DNA from: Rhizobium sp. S152
GTDB taxonomy: Bacteria; Pseudomonadota; Alphaproteobacteria; Rhizobiales; Rhizobiaceae
Assembly: GCF_030380735.1 (NCBI RefSeq)
Contig: NZ_JAUDRZ010000026.1
Coordinates: 124,001-188,000, forward strand
Direction of reading: 5' to 3'
DNA: 64,000 bases
This document shows, piece after piece, positions 1-9,805 of this stretch (the stretch's first letter is position 1; every line of letters starts with the position of its first letter). The position numbers and the translations under genes are program-made. The notes under the pieces were generated by a model, which saw only the letters and a program-made list of their open reading frames with translations, did not search any database and had not been told where the DNA came from.

Positions 1-26
1 GTCGATGACAAGGCGGCGCGGCCTGT

Positions 27-641
27 CTAAAGGCGGGAGGCGACCTGATCGCCGGCGCGCGGCCCCTCGCAGACCCTTCTTGGTCCATCATACGGCTGGT
101 AGCTATTGTCTTCCGCCCGATAGGATTTGTATCGCGCTGAGCACCATGATGCCATCGCAGCATCGACCGAAGACGGCGCGACCGAAGGCTCGGACACCGC
201 GGCGTTGGCGACCGGCTCCGCACCGTCGAATGGCGACACGCAGCTACGGGTTTCGCCGCTGAACGAACGGTAGCTGTTCGTGGCCGGATCATAGGATCGG
301 TACTGGCCGGCGCACCAGGTCATGTGGTCGCTGGAAAATGCCGTCTGCGGCGCAGAGATGGCTGTGGAGGTCGAAGTGGCGTTAGCCAACGCCCGTTCCG
401 GGTGCAGAGGGGAAGCTGGCGCGTTGACCGCATAGCTCGATAGCACGGGCGGCAGCCGTTCGAACGTCTGCGCCGAACGATCGATCTTCACCGGCGTCGC
501 TGTCCAGAGGTCGGGACCCGAAATGCTGGTCAACCGCTGCGATGGTGCGTCGGCGACAACGATGGAGGCGACCGACGCCGCGGCAATACAGGCACCCACG
601 GCGCTAGCTATCCCGAATGTGATCGATGCAATGGTCTTCAT
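27..641 (-). CDS. BA14K-like secreted or membrane-anchored protein
   Basis: The 204-residue product begins with a hydrophobic segment (about residues 5-30) that fits a signal peptide or anchor. It then carries two copies of a W-C-x(3)-Y-x-S-Y...Y...C motif, at about residues 109-134 and 166-191, each with a conserved Trp-Cys at the front and a Cys at the end. This pattern is typical of the BA14K family (lectin-like immunoreactive envelope proteins first seen in Brucella). A longer frame extends 48 codons upstream to 785, but the internal ATG at 641 starts exactly at the signal sequence, so I chose it. The role in the cell is unknown; the periplasm or cell surface is the likely place. Confidence 0.7.
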   Translation of the reverse strand: MKTIASITFGIASAVGACIAAASVASIVVADAPSQRLTSISGPDLWTATPVKIDRSAQTFERLPPVLSSYAVNAPASPLHPERALANATSTSTAISAPQTAFSSDHMTWCAGQYRSYDPATNSYRSFSGETRSCVSPFDGAEPVANAAVSEPSVAPSSVDAAMASWCSARYKSYRAEDNSYQPYDGPRRVCEGPRAGDQVASRL

Positions 642-812
642 GTCGTCCCGCCACGGTTGTTGAACCTCTCCGGCGGCTAAACGCCTGAAGCCGCGAAAGG
701 GTTCAATCCGATGTGGGCCCGATGTGCGGGCGCGGTAAAACGAGAGCGAACCGCGACCGGTTGCCGCGGGAACAGTCGTCAACATTGGGCGTTATCGGCC
801 GAGGAGAACCCG

Positions 813-977
813 ATGGCACGTCACTTCTATCCAAGGCATAGACTGCCCACACCGCGGACACGGCGCCTAATGCCACGCGTGGAACTCGATGCGCCGGCGA
901 AAGAAATCCTCTGGTCCTTGCTTGCAGGTGTCGCATTGATGTTCGTGCTCGGCCTCATCCTGTCACACATCATCTAG
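813..977 (+). CDS. small single-pass membrane protein
   Basis: A 54-residue protein with a basic, proline-rich N-terminus (about residues 1-25) and one predicted transmembrane helix at about residues 32-52. A GAGGAG ribosome binding site at 801-806 lies 6 bases before the ATG and decides this start; the frame is open further upstream but without such a site. I do not recognise the family. The arrangement, a positive N-terminus before a single C-terminal helix, suggests an inner-membrane protein with its N-terminus in the cytoplasm. Confidence 0.55.
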   Translation: MARHFYPRHRLPTPRTRRLMPRVELDAPAKEILWSLLAGVALMFVLGLILSHII

Positions 978-997
978 CTAGGGTCCGTGCTCGGACG

Positions 998-1399
998 CTA
1001 TTTCGGAAAATGCTCGATGTGGCACTCGCCGTTGCGACCATAATAGACCACCCGCCTGCCCGAGAAAGAGACGAGATAGCCTGCGCATCCGGCAGCTTTC
1101 ACGTTCTCGCAAAAACCGCGGTAGCTATACCCATCCGCATGCGCTTGGGCTTGTCGCACATTTGCCTCGACGGCGGATGGCAGAAAGCGCGTGCCGACCG
1201 CACCTTCCGTCTTGATATTGTCGACAACAATGCTGTCGCCTTCGCCATGATAGTACGCAGTCGTACCGCTCCTGTAGTCGACGTGATAGCCTTCGAAACC
1301 GGCGCCAACCAACGTGCTGATAATATCGGGAAAATCCATCGTCGCTTCATAGGATGCCCGCATGCAATTTTCGGCAATCGTTCTCCGTTGCGCGTCCAT
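998..1399 (-). CDS. DUF1398 family protein
   Basis: The 133-residue product matches the DUF1398 family (YbcV-like proteins of enterobacteria). The recognisable parts are an N-terminal helix followed by a segment with FPDIISTLVGAGFEGYHVDY and then TTAYYHGEGDS (about residues 23-56). Function is not known for the family, which is small, cytosolic and widely scattered, often on mobile DNA. It stands alone on the minus strand just downstream of the MarR gene (44 bases), so it may be cotranscribed with it; if so it would fall under the operator described at 1919-1958. Confidence 0.75.
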   Translation of the reverse strand: MDAQRRTIAENCMRASYEATMDFPDIISTLVGAGFEGYHVDYRSGTTAYYHGEGDSIVVDNIKTEGAVGTRFLPSAVEANVRQAQAHADGYSYRGFCENVKAAGCAGYLVSFSGRRVVYYGRNGECHIEHFPK

Positions 1400-1442
1400 G
1401 GCGCTCTCCTTCCTTTGCTATGTCAGATTGTCCGGACGACGA

Positions 1443-1904
1443 TCAGCTGACCGGAATGTCTTTCAGCCCGCGTCGCACCACGATCTTCCTCAGGATCGCC
1501 TCGATATTTGCGCGCTCAAGAGCCGTCAGGTCTGCGAAAAACGACGCATCGTTCTCGTCCGCCAGCGCAGCCAGTTCAGGCACCAATTCCCTTCCCGCTA
1601 CGGTCAGGCTGAGGCGATGTGCCCGCTGGTCATCAGGATCATCGGCCCGCGCGACGAGCTTTTTTTCCGTCAGCCTGTCCGCAAGCTTGCTGATCGCGCC
1701 ACGCGTCATGCCCATGCGCTCGGCAAGCCGGCTCGGCGCAAGCGCCTCCACATCGAAGAGTTCGCGCAACAATACCCATTCCGCCACAGTCGCGCCGTGC
1801 CCCTCGAGCTTGCGGGCGAAACCGTTCGAGACGTGGTTCGAAACCATTCGCAGCCAGTAACCCAGATGTTCGTCGAGCGCCGAAGTCGTTTTGCGGTTCG
1901 CCAT
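1443..1904 (-). CDS. MarR family transcriptional regulator
   Basis: The 153-residue protein has the MarR fold: dimerisation helices at both ends and a winged helix-turn-helix with recognition helix around residues 66-80 (MTRGAISKLADRL) and a wing containing DDPDDQRAHRLSLT (88-101). Such proteins are usually dimeric repressors released by a small ligand or oxidation. A perfect 14-base inverted repeat starts 15 bases upstream of the start codon, which strongly suggests autoregulation. DUF1398 follows 44 bases downstream on the same strand. The ligand cannot be predicted from the sequence. Confidence 0.9.
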   Translation of the reverse strand: MANRKTTSALDEHLGYWLRMVSNHVSNGFARKLEGHGATVAEWVLLRELFDVEALAPSRLAERMGMTRGAISKLADRLTEKKLVARADDPDDQRAHRLSLTVAGRELVPELAALADENDASFFADLTALERANIEAILRKIVVRRGLKDIPVS

Positions 1905-1918
1905 TCCTGCTCCAACTT

Positions 1919-1958
1919 GTTGACTAGGAAACTACCATGATGTTGTTTCCTAGTCAAC
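1919..1958. promoter_or_regulatory. probable MarR operator (double palindrome)
   Basis: GTTGACTAGGAAAC at 1919-1932 is repeated exactly as its reverse complement at 1945-1958, with a 12-base spacer. Each arm is itself a near palindrome of the form GTTnnCTAGnnAAC, the general shape bound by MarR dimers, so two dimers could bind with centres 26 bases apart. It lies directly upstream of the marR start on the minus strand and downstream of the Gre-type gene. The position suggests promoter occlusion by the adjacent MarR protein; this is inferred, not shown. Confidence 0.7.
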
Positions 1959-2002
1959 TAAATTCGTGTGACATTGATGCGATGCCGTGTTGGGCAAAGC
2001 TC

Positions 2003-2491
2003 CTAGCGGATCGCGACGATTTCCAGCTCTTGTTCGCCCGCGCCACCGACATCGCCGACGCCCTTGCCCATGAGCGAGCGCGCCACCGGCGAGACGAAGG
2101 AGATCGTTCCGCTCTTCGGGTCGGCCTCGTCCTCCCCGACGATCCGGTAGGTCTGTACCCGCCTGTCGTCACGGCTGAAGGTCACCGTGCTGCCAAAGGC
2201 GACCACTTCGTTCGTCTCGGGCGGCGGTACCAGCTGCGCGGTGCGCAGGCGGGCCGTCAGGTAGCGCGCGTCGCGCAGCGGGCTGGCCGACTGGCGTCTG
2301 CGCTCATTGACGTCGTCGATGGTGTTCGCCACCTCATAGGCCGCGCGCGCTTCCCGCAGCTGATCCTCGAGTGCCTTCAGGCCCGCCTCGGTCACCAGGT
2401 TGGGATGCGGCGAAATCGGACGGTCGGGCAACAGCGTCTCCGACGCCGTCTCGAAACTCTCTTCCTTGGTGAAGGCTACGGCCAAACTCAT
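2003..2491 (-). CDS. GreA/GreB-type transcription elongation factor
   Basis: The 162-residue product has an N-terminal helical hairpin (about residues 35-85) and a C-terminal FKBP-like domain with the signatures VAFGSTVTF, YRIVGEDEADP and ISFVSPVARSLMGK. The size and domain order fit Gre factors, which bind the RNA polymerase secondary channel and stimulate cleavage of backtracked RNA. The tip of the hairpin reads DDVNERRRQS instead of the canonical GDLSENAEY, so it is a divergent paralogue rather than the housekeeping GreA. The start at 2491 has a GGAG site just upstream; the frame could begin 11 codons earlier. Confidence 0.8.
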   Translation of the reverse strand: MSLAVAFTKEESFETASETLLPDRPISPHPNLVTEAGLKALEDQLREARAAYEVANTIDDVNERRRQSASPLRDARYLTARLRTAQLVPPPETNEVVAFGSTVTFSRDDRRVQTYRIVGEDEADPKSGTISFVSPVARSLMGKGVGDVGGAGEQELEIVAIR

Positions 2492-2661
2492 ACTCCATGC
2501 GATTTCGATGCGTGTGCACCGCATCGTGTCATCCGACCTTCATACACCCGGGCCAGCCGAACCGCCAACCATGCGCGATCGCTTATCCATTCGACCGCCC
2601 CTTCCCGTACATGTGGCTTTTCGCTATAGCGGTTGCACCCCCAAGCAGAAGTTTTCCCGCC

Positions 2662-3588
2662 ATGTCCCAGCCTTCACAATTTCACAACCCACTGCAGGGC
2701 ATGGCTCTCATGGCCGGCTGCATGATGGTCCTGCCCGCCATGGATGCGATCGCCAAATATATGGCGACATTCGAGGCCATGTCGCCGGCGCAGGTCACCT
2801 TCTACCGCTTTTTTTTCCAGCTGGTCTGCACCGTTCCGGTGCTGCTGATCATCTTCGGCAAAGGCGCGCTGTCGGCCAAGCGGCCCTGGATGAACCTACT
2901 GCGCGGCGCGCTGCACGGCGCCGCCTCGCTGCTGTTCTTCGCCGCGGTCAAATACATGCCGCTCGCCGATGTCTTCGCCATCTACTTCGTCGAGCCCTTC
3001 ATGCTGGCCGGTCTTTCCGCGTTGTTTCTCGGCGACAAGGTCGGCTGGCGGCGCTGGGCGGCGATCGTCGTCGGCTTCGGCGGCGCGATGATCGTCATCC
3101 AGCCGAGCTACGAGATCTTCGGCGCCAAGGCGCTGCTTCCCGTCTTCTGCGCCTTCCTGTTCTCGCTCTACCTCTTCATGAACCGGGCGATCGGCGAGGC
3201 CGACACCCCTCTCACCATGCAGACCATGGCGGGCGTCGGTGGAACGCTCTTCATGTCAGGCGCCCTCCTCGTCGGCAACGGCCTCGCCATTCCGGATTTC
3301 GAGGTGTCGCTGCCCACCTCGCTTCTCGGCCTCGTCCTGCTCCTCATTCTCGGCTCGCTCTCCGGCTACGTGCACATGATCGTCGTGCAGGCCTTCCGCA
3401 TGGCGCCTTTGTCACTCCTCGCGCCGTTCCAGTATTTCGAGATCATATCCGCCACCATCCTCGGCTATGCACTCTTCGGCGACTTCCCCACTCCATCCAA
3501 ATGGCTGGGCATCGCCATCATCGTCGCATCAGGCTTATTCATCATCTGGCGTGAACGGGTCCAGGCCCGATCGTTAGAAACGCCGTGA
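2662..3588 (+). CDS. EamA/DMT family transporter
   Basis: The 308-residue protein is strongly hydrophobic with about ten predicted membrane helices in two similar halves, as in EamA-domain members of the drug/metabolite transporter superfamily. Recognisable stretches are MDAIAKYM in helix 1, FYRFFFQL in helix 2 and the second-half PFQYFEIISATILGYALFGD. The substrate cannot be read from the sequence; relatives export amino acids, nucleotides or other small metabolites. The start at MSQPSQ was chosen because residues before it are not membrane-like and look like translated leader. No neighbouring gene points to a substrate. Confidence 0.85.
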   Translation: MSQPSQFHNPLQGMALMAGCMMVLPAMDAIAKYMATFEAMSPAQVTFYRFFFQLVCTVPVLLIIFGKGALSAKRPWMNLLRGALHGAASLLFFAAVKYMPLADVFAIYFVEPFMLAGLSALFLGDKVGWRRWAAIVVGFGGAMIVIQPSYEIFGAKALLPVFCAFLFSLYLFMNRAIGEADTPLTMQTMAGVGGTLFMSGALLVGNGLAIPDFEVSLPTSLLGLVLLLILGSLSGYVHMIVVQAFRMAPLSLLAPFQYFEIISATILGYALFGDFPTPSKWLGIAIIVASGLFIIWRERVQARSLETP

Positions 3589-3685
3589 CCCGATGAACAG
3601 GGTGTTAACTGCACTTGTTGAGGCATCTTCAATTCGCTGGCAGTAAAAGCATTTCAGGCCTCATGATGAGGTCTGGAGATAAAAG

Positions 3686-4393
3686 ATGAGCGAATTCCGC
3701 CTCGCTTTTCCGGCATGTGTCATTGCCGCAAAGCATCGGCTGGCCGTGGAAGATATCGGCCTGCTGCGCAAGCATACGTTCCCGGATGGAATCCGAACCG
3801 CCGACGACGTGGTCACGATGCTCGCGCTCAACAATTCCTGTCCTGAAAAATGTCCGGAGTGGAATGCTTTCTTCGTGGAGCAGCTCGCCGGATTCATCGT
3901 CGATTATAGCTACCCGCAAGGCTCGCTCGACGACGTCAATACAACCTGGCTGATGCGAGTGGTCTCGACCGATGGCGTGATCAACTCGGCGCTTGAGCTC
4001 GAGCTGGTCCTGCATGTCATCGAGATGGCAGCCTTCGTGCCGGACGAGCTGCGCGGCTTCGCGCTTGACCAGCTTCGGCTGGCGCTTTGCGAAAGTATCG
4101 GCGGCTATAAGCTGTCGCGCGCTACCGACCGGGCTGGCATCACCCGCCAGGATATCGATTTCGTCATGCGCGTGCTGCGTGGCGTCTCCGACGGCGGCGT
4201 CATCAGCCTGTCGCGGGTGAGTTACGATGTCGTGATGCGGCTTGCCGAGGCGACGGACCCGGCGGCCAATCATCCGCGTTGGGCCCAGATCTTGTCGGCT
4301 GTACGGCTGGTCGAATTCGCCCATGCCCCGCGCCGCAGCCGCTGGCTGAGGATCGTAGAAGACACCGCCGAGACTGGGCATGCCGTCGCCTGA
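3686..4393 (+). CDS. conserved hypothetical protein, mostly helical
   Basis: A 235-residue cytosolic protein without signal peptide or membrane segment. A GGAG site (3673-3676) precedes the ATG by 9 bases. The composition is normal for a soluble mostly alpha-helical protein (for example VNSALELELVLHVIEMAAF-like helices around residues 105-125). I recognise no domain. A longer frame lies antisense over the same stretch (3629-4480) but has the arginine/glycine/histidine-rich look of a shadow. It is separated by about 100 bases from pccA downstream, with no clear terminator between. Confidence 0.65.
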   Translation: MSEFRLAFPACVIAAKHRLAVEDIGLLRKHTFPDGIRTADDVVTMLALNNSCPEKCPEWNAFFVEQLAGFIVDYSYPQGSLDDVNTTWLMRVVSTDGVINSALELELVLHVIEMAAFVPDELRGFALDQLRLALCESIGGYKLSRATDRAGITRQDIDFVMRVLRGVSDGGVISLSRVSYDVVMRLAEATDPAANHPRWAQILSAVRLVEFAHAPRRSRWLRIVEDTAETGHAVA

Positions 4394-4494
4394 TACCTTG
4401 GCATTCCGCGGTTTCTCCCGGCCCGGCCTACCCGATTGTTTCCCCACCCGTTTATGCGTAAAACTTTGATCGCATGTCACGGGTGGGAGTCTCC

Positions 4495-6504
4495 ATGTTC
4501 AAGAAAATCCTGATCGCGAACCGCGGCGAGATCGCTTGCCGCGTCATCAAGACGGCGCGCCGCATGGGCATCGCCACCGTCGCGGTCTATTCGGATGCCG
4601 ACAGGGACGCGCTCCACGTGGAGATGGCCGACGAGGCCGTCCACATTGGCCCGGCGCCGGCCGCGGAAAGCTATCTCGTCGCCGAGAAGATCATCGCCGC
4701 TTGCAAGCAGACGGGCGCCGAGGCCGTCCACCCCGGCTACGGCTTCCTTTCCGAGCGCGCCTCCTTCTGCGAGGCGCTGGAGAAGGAGGGCATTGTCTTC
4801 ATCGGTCCCAAGCCCAAGGCGATCGAGGCCATGGGTGACAAGATCGAATCGAAGAAATTTGCCAGCGCCGCGAAAGTCTCCACTGTCCCCGGCCATCTCG
4901 GCGTCATCGATAATGCCGAACAGGCCGAGACGATAGCGGCCGAGATCGGCTATCCCGTCATGATCAAGGCGTCCGCTGGCGGCGGCGGCAAGGGCATGCG
5001 CATCGCCTGGACCAGGGATGAGGGGCGCGACGGCTTCGACCGTGCCCGTTCAGAGGCCAGGAGTTCGTTCGGCGACGACCGCGTCTTCATCGAGAAATAC
5101 GTCGTCGATCCCCGCCATATCGAGATCCAGGTTCTCGCCGACGCGCATGGAAACGTCGTCTATCTCGGCGAGCGCGAATGCTCGATTCAGCGCCGCAACC
5201 AGAAGGTCGCCGAAGAGGCGCCCTCGCCCTTCCTCGACGAAGCCACCCGCGCCGCCATGGGCGCCCAATCCGTGGCGCTTGCGAAAGCCGTCGATTACCA
5301 AAGCGCCGGCACGGTCGAGTTCATCGTCGATCGTGATCGCAACTTCTATTTCCTCGAAATGAATACCCGTCTGCAGGTCGAGCACCCAGTGACCGAACTC
5401 GTCACCGGCATCGACCTCGTCGAGCAGATGATCCGCGTGGCGGCCGGCGAAAAGCTGCCCTTCACCCAATCCGATATCCGGCTCGATGGCTGGGCGGTCG
5501 AAAGCCGCATCTATGCCGAAGACCCCTACCGCAACTTCCTGCCCTCGATCGGCCGCCTGACGCGCTACCGCCCGCCGACGGAAGGAAAGGTCGGCAACGC
5601 GGTGATCCGCAACGACACCGGCGTCTTCGAGGGCGCCGAGATCTCGATGTACTACGACCCGATGATCGCAAAGCTCTGCACATGGGCGCCGACACGCGCC
5701 GAGGCGATCGAGGCGATGGGCGAAGCTCTGGACGGCTTCGTGGTTGATGGCATCGAGCACAACGTTCCCTTCCTGACCGCGCTGATGAAACATCCGCGCT
5801 GGCGCGACGGTCGCCTGTCCACGGGCTTCATCGCCGAGGAGTATCCCGAAGGTTTCGCGCCCGTTGCGCCCGACGCCACGCAGCAGGCGGTCCTTGCCGC
5901 CGTGGCGCTCTCTGCATCGTTGATCGAAGCCGGGCGCCGCGAACGCTTCAGCGACCGGTTGCGGGCGCCGACCGGCGGCCTGCGCCGCGACTGGACGGTA
6001 AAGCTCGGCGATGACTACGTCCCGGCCAGCCTCGCCGATGGCCACCAGACCATACCCTTCGACATGGATATCGAGATCGCGGGTTCGCTCGCCAATGTCG
6101 TCACCGACTGGAGACCCGGCGATGCCGTCTGGCGCGGCAAGGTCGCACGGCAAGCAGTCGTCGCGCAGATCCGCCCGATCCTGAACGGCATGAGGATCGA
6201 CTGGCAGGGTCTTTCCGTCCTGGCCAAGGTCTTCATCCCCCGCCACGCCGAGCTCGACAGGCTGATGCCGGTGAAGCTGCCGCCGGATACGTCCAAGCTC
6301 CTGCTCTGCCCGATGCCCGGTCTTGTGGTCTCGATCGCGGTTGCCGAGGGTCAGGAGGTGAAGGCCGGCGAGACGCTCGCCGTGGTCGAGGCGATGAAGA
6401 TGGAGAACGTGCTGCGCGCCGAACGCGATCTCGTCGTCGGCAAGATCAACGCCAAGGCTGGCGAGAGCCTCGCCGTCGATGCCGTCATCATGGAATTCGC
6501 TTGA
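4495..6504 (+). CDS. pccA: propionyl/acetyl-CoA carboxylase, biotin-carboxylase (alpha) subunit
   Basis: A 669-residue biotin-dependent carboxylase alpha subunit. The N-terminal biotin carboxylase domain (about 1-450) shows the start FKKILIANRGEIA, the ATP-grasp glycine loop GGGGKGMR near residue 165 and EMNTRLQVEHPVTE near 290. A middle linker domain follows, then a biotinyl domain with EAMKMEN, in which Lys635 is the biotin site. Length and layout match propionyl-CoA carboxylase alpha (about 670) rather than the 450-residue AccC. It should pair with PccB encoded at 12458-13990 to make (S)-methylmalonyl-CoA from propionyl-CoA. A GGGAG site precedes the chosen ATG; an upstream in-frame ATG at 4474 lacks one. 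Confidence 0.93.
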   Translation: MFKKILIANRGEIACRVIKTARRMGIATVAVYSDADRDALHVEMADEAVHIGPAPAAESYLVAEKIIAACKQTGAEAVHPGYGFLSERASFCEALEKEGIVFIGPKPKAIEAMGDKIESKKFASAAKVSTVPGHLGVIDNAEQAETIAAEIGYPVMIKASAGGGGKGMRIAWTRDEGRDGFDRARSEARSSFGDDRVFIEKYVVDPRHIEIQVLADAHGNVVYLGERECSIQRRNQKVAEEAPSPFLDEATRAAMGAQSVALAKAVDYQSAGTVEFIVDRDRNFYFLEMNTRLQVEHPVTELVTGIDLVEQMIRVAAGEKLPFTQSDIRLDGWAVESRIYAEDPYRNFLPSIGRLTRYRPPTEGKVGNAVIRNDTGVFEGAEISMYYDPMIAKLCTWAPTRAEAIEAMGEALDGFVVDGIEHNVPFLTALMKHPRWRDGRLSTGFIAEEYPEGFAPVAPDATQQAVLAAVALSASLIEAGRRERFSDRLRAPTGGLRRDWTVKLGDDYVPASLADGHQTIPFDMDIEIAGSLANVVTDWRPGDAVWRGKVARQAVVAQIRPILNGMRIDWQGLSVLAKVFIPRHAELDRLMPVKLPPDTSKLLLCPMPGLVVSIAVAEGQEVKAGETLAVVEAMKMENVLRAERDLVVGKINAKAGESLAVDAVIMEFA

Positions 6505-6596
6505 CCCGAAACGGCACAGGCCAAGCAGCCGCCGCGCCGCGCTTTGTTAACGGCCGCTTGCTAGATTGTTTCCGTCGGCATCGACGGAATAGGCAT

Positions 6597-7862
6597 ATGA
6601 CAGTCCTGCAATCGACGATCCTGCTGCTATCGATCAATCTCGGCCTGCTCTGGTTGATGATGCGCGCGCCGCTCGGAAGCCGAACCATCCAGCTAAGCCG
6701 CACCTACCGCTGCGCGCCCGAAACGCTCTGGAGCGCCATGGATCCGGTCGGTGTAGCCGCGAGCTGGCACCACGGAGTGATATCGAGCAAGGCGGTCGCC
6801 AACCGCAACGGCATCGTAGAACAGACCTATAAGCAACTGGACAAGGATGGTGCCCCCATTCGCCGCCTGCTGGCGCTGGAGCCGCTGGCATCGGTCGCCG
6901 CCAACGCCCACGGCTTCCAGTCCCGTATCATCGAGGACAGCACGCTGGACCCATCCTTCTGGTCCGACTATCGCGAGCGACGCATCGTGCGACCAACGCC
7001 CGACGGCGCAGAACTGGAGATCGCCCAGACCGACCGCTATCGCGGCCTCGCCTTCCTTCTGTTCCGCTACTTCGCGCTCAGACGCGAACTGAAGTCGCTG
7101 GACGGATGGCTGAAAACCGGCCATTCGCAGCCACAAGGCTATTTCGAACATCCGCTGGTGCAGGCCGCTCTCGCCGTCCTGTCGACGCTGCTGCTCTGGC
7201 CTTTTCTCGGGTTCACCATGCAGGGATTGATGCTGTCGATCTTCCTGACGCTCGTCATCGTTCTCCACGAGCTCGGGCACATGGCAGCCTACCGCATGTT
7301 CGGCCACGCCTCCGTGAGGATGATCTTCGTGCCGCTGCTCGGCGGAATCGCGATCGGCGGCCGGCCCTATCGTTCGCTGTTCGAGGTCGCCACCTGCGCA
7401 TTGATGGGTGCTGGTATGTCCGCCTTCCTGATCCCGATCCTCGTTCTCGCCTACCAGCTGACGGAACATGACGTTTTTCCGGTGACGGGAAAGTCGGTGC
7501 TGATCTTCCTGCTCATCCTCGGCGCCTTCAATCTTCTGAACCTGCTGCCCATGCATCGCTTCGACGGCGGGCAGGTGCTGCGGCAGATATTCCGGACGCG
7601 CAGGTCGCAGATCCTTGCGAGCTTCTTCGTCACCTTCTGCATACTCGGCGTCGGTTTCGAGATTGGTTTACCGGCGCGCTACCTCACCGCCGGTCTGCTC
7701 GTCTTCACGATCGTCAGCCTGATTGGCGCCGGCTCGGTCAAACCGCGCCGCAAGCTAGACGAGATGAGCGAACCAGAGCGCATGATGGTTGCCTTCGGCC
7801 TCTATGCGGCCATCGCTATGCACGGCTATGCCATTATTTTCGCAGCCGAAAAGCTGTTCTGA
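6597..7862 (+). CDS. SRPBCC-domain / M50 site-2-type membrane metalloprotease
   Basis: A 421-residue protein combining a helix at the N-terminus (about 5-22), a soluble region (28-170) that resembles an SRPBCC/polyketide-cyclase ligand-binding domain (TYRCAPETLWSAMDP), and a C-terminal multi-helix M50 peptidase. The zinc motif HELGH lies at 224-228 inside a membrane helix and the third ligand region NLLPMHRFDGG at 315-325. These are the two hallmarks of site-2 proteases, which cut membrane-embedded substrates such as anti-sigma factors. No PDZ domain is seen. ATG 6597 was chosen because it starts at the first hydrophobic helix. It follows pccA by 92 bases; substrate unknown. Confidence 0.8.
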   Translation: MTVLQSTILLLSINLGLLWLMMRAPLGSRTIQLSRTYRCAPETLWSAMDPVGVAASWHHGVISSKAVANRNGIVEQTYKQLDKDGAPIRRLLALEPLASVAANAHGFQSRIIEDSTLDPSFWSDYRERRIVRPTPDGAELEIAQTDRYRGLAFLLFRYFALRRELKSLDGWLKTGHSQPQGYFEHPLVQAALAVLSTLLLWPFLGFTMQGLMLSIFLTLVIVLHELGHMAAYRMFGHASVRMIFVPLLGGIAIGGRPYRSLFEVATCALMGAGMSAFLIPILVLAYQLTEHDVFPVTGKSVLIFLLILGAFNLLNLLPMHRFDGGQVLRQIFRTRRSQILASFFVTFCILGVGFEIGLPARYLTAGLLVFTIVSLIGAGSVKPRRKLDEMSEPERMMVAFGLYAAIAMHGYAIIFAAEKLF

Positions 7863-7994
7863 CGCAAATCGCACAGTAAGCGGCGTTGGCCGCACGCTCG
7901 CCTATGAATTTCATCGTTCAGATCCGTTTTTCCTTGAGCCTGGCTTCGCCAGCGTGCAAAAGTCCGCCCGATCAAATCAGCATTGGAGACTACA

Positions 7995-9118
<1,124 letters not shown>

Positions 9119-9122
<4 letters not shown>

Positions 9123-9583
9123 CGATCTTGCCCAGCTACACGGTCGACGCGCGGAGGCTCGATGATCTCTCCGCCGTCGAGCTCTACGCTTTGCTGAAGA
9201 TGCGCGTCGACGTCTTCGTCGTCGAGCAGAACTGCCCCTATCCCGAACTCGACGGCAAGGATGCGGACGCCCTGCATCTGCGCCTGCTGCAGGACGGCGA
9301 CCTGATCGCTGCGGCCCGAATCTTCGCACCGGCAGACCAAGACGCGCCCGCCAAGATCGGCCGCGTCGTCGTCTCTCCTGATCATCGCGGCAAACGCCTC
9401 GGCGAAGCGGTGATGCGCGAGGCGATTTCCGTCTGCGAAGAACGCTATCCGCAAGCCCCGATCTACCTCTCCGCCCAAAGCCACCTCTCCCGCTTTTACG
9501 GCAGCTTCGGCTTCGAGACGACGTCCGAGGAATATCTCGAGGACGGCATTCCGCACGTCGACATGATCAGGGCAGTACGCTGA
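9119..9583 (+). CDS. elaA: ElaA-like GNAT acetyltransferase
   Basis: A 154-residue GNAT protein of the ElaA type. Typical parts are LYALLKMRVDVFVVEQNCPYPELDGKD near the N-terminus, the acetyl-CoA loop region GRVVVSPDHRGKRLGEAVM (about 78-96) and FYGSFGFE near the C-terminus. It begins at TTG, its first three bases lying inside the frmA stop region (TTGA, 9119-9122), so translation is probably coupled to frmA. The acetyl acceptor is unknown for the family. A strong terminator hairpin follows directly, so frmA and elaA look like one transcript. Confidence 0.85.
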
Positions 9584-9594
9584 CCTGACGACCC

Positions 9595-9632
9595 AAACCA
9601 GCGAATCCCGCCATGCGGATTCGCTGGTTTTC
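9595..9632 (+). terminator. intrinsic terminator after frmA-elaA
   Basis: AAACCAGCGAATCC (9595-9608) pairs perfectly with GGATTCGCTGGTTT (9617-9630) around an 8-base loop, and the 3' arm ends in a short T run. The 14-base perfect stem and its place 12 bases after the elaA stop fit a Rho-independent terminator. Confidence 0.8.
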
Positions 9633-9805
9633 ACAAGGCCGGTTTGTTAGATTTGCATCCAGCATCCGACCCTGCCCAACAGGGCTCAGGGAGCGCCAAG
9701 ACACACCCACCACGCAATGCGGCACGACTTTGAAATGGCCGGCGGCTTTTTCACAAATCGGTCCTGATTTGGGAGCCATCGGCAGCTGAGGAGGAGAAGC
9801 TGAGC

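Noticed and set aside
3629..4480. A 283-codon frame antisense to the 3686-4393 gene
   Set aside because: The plus-strand frame has a ribosome binding site and a normal protein composition; the minus frame does not.
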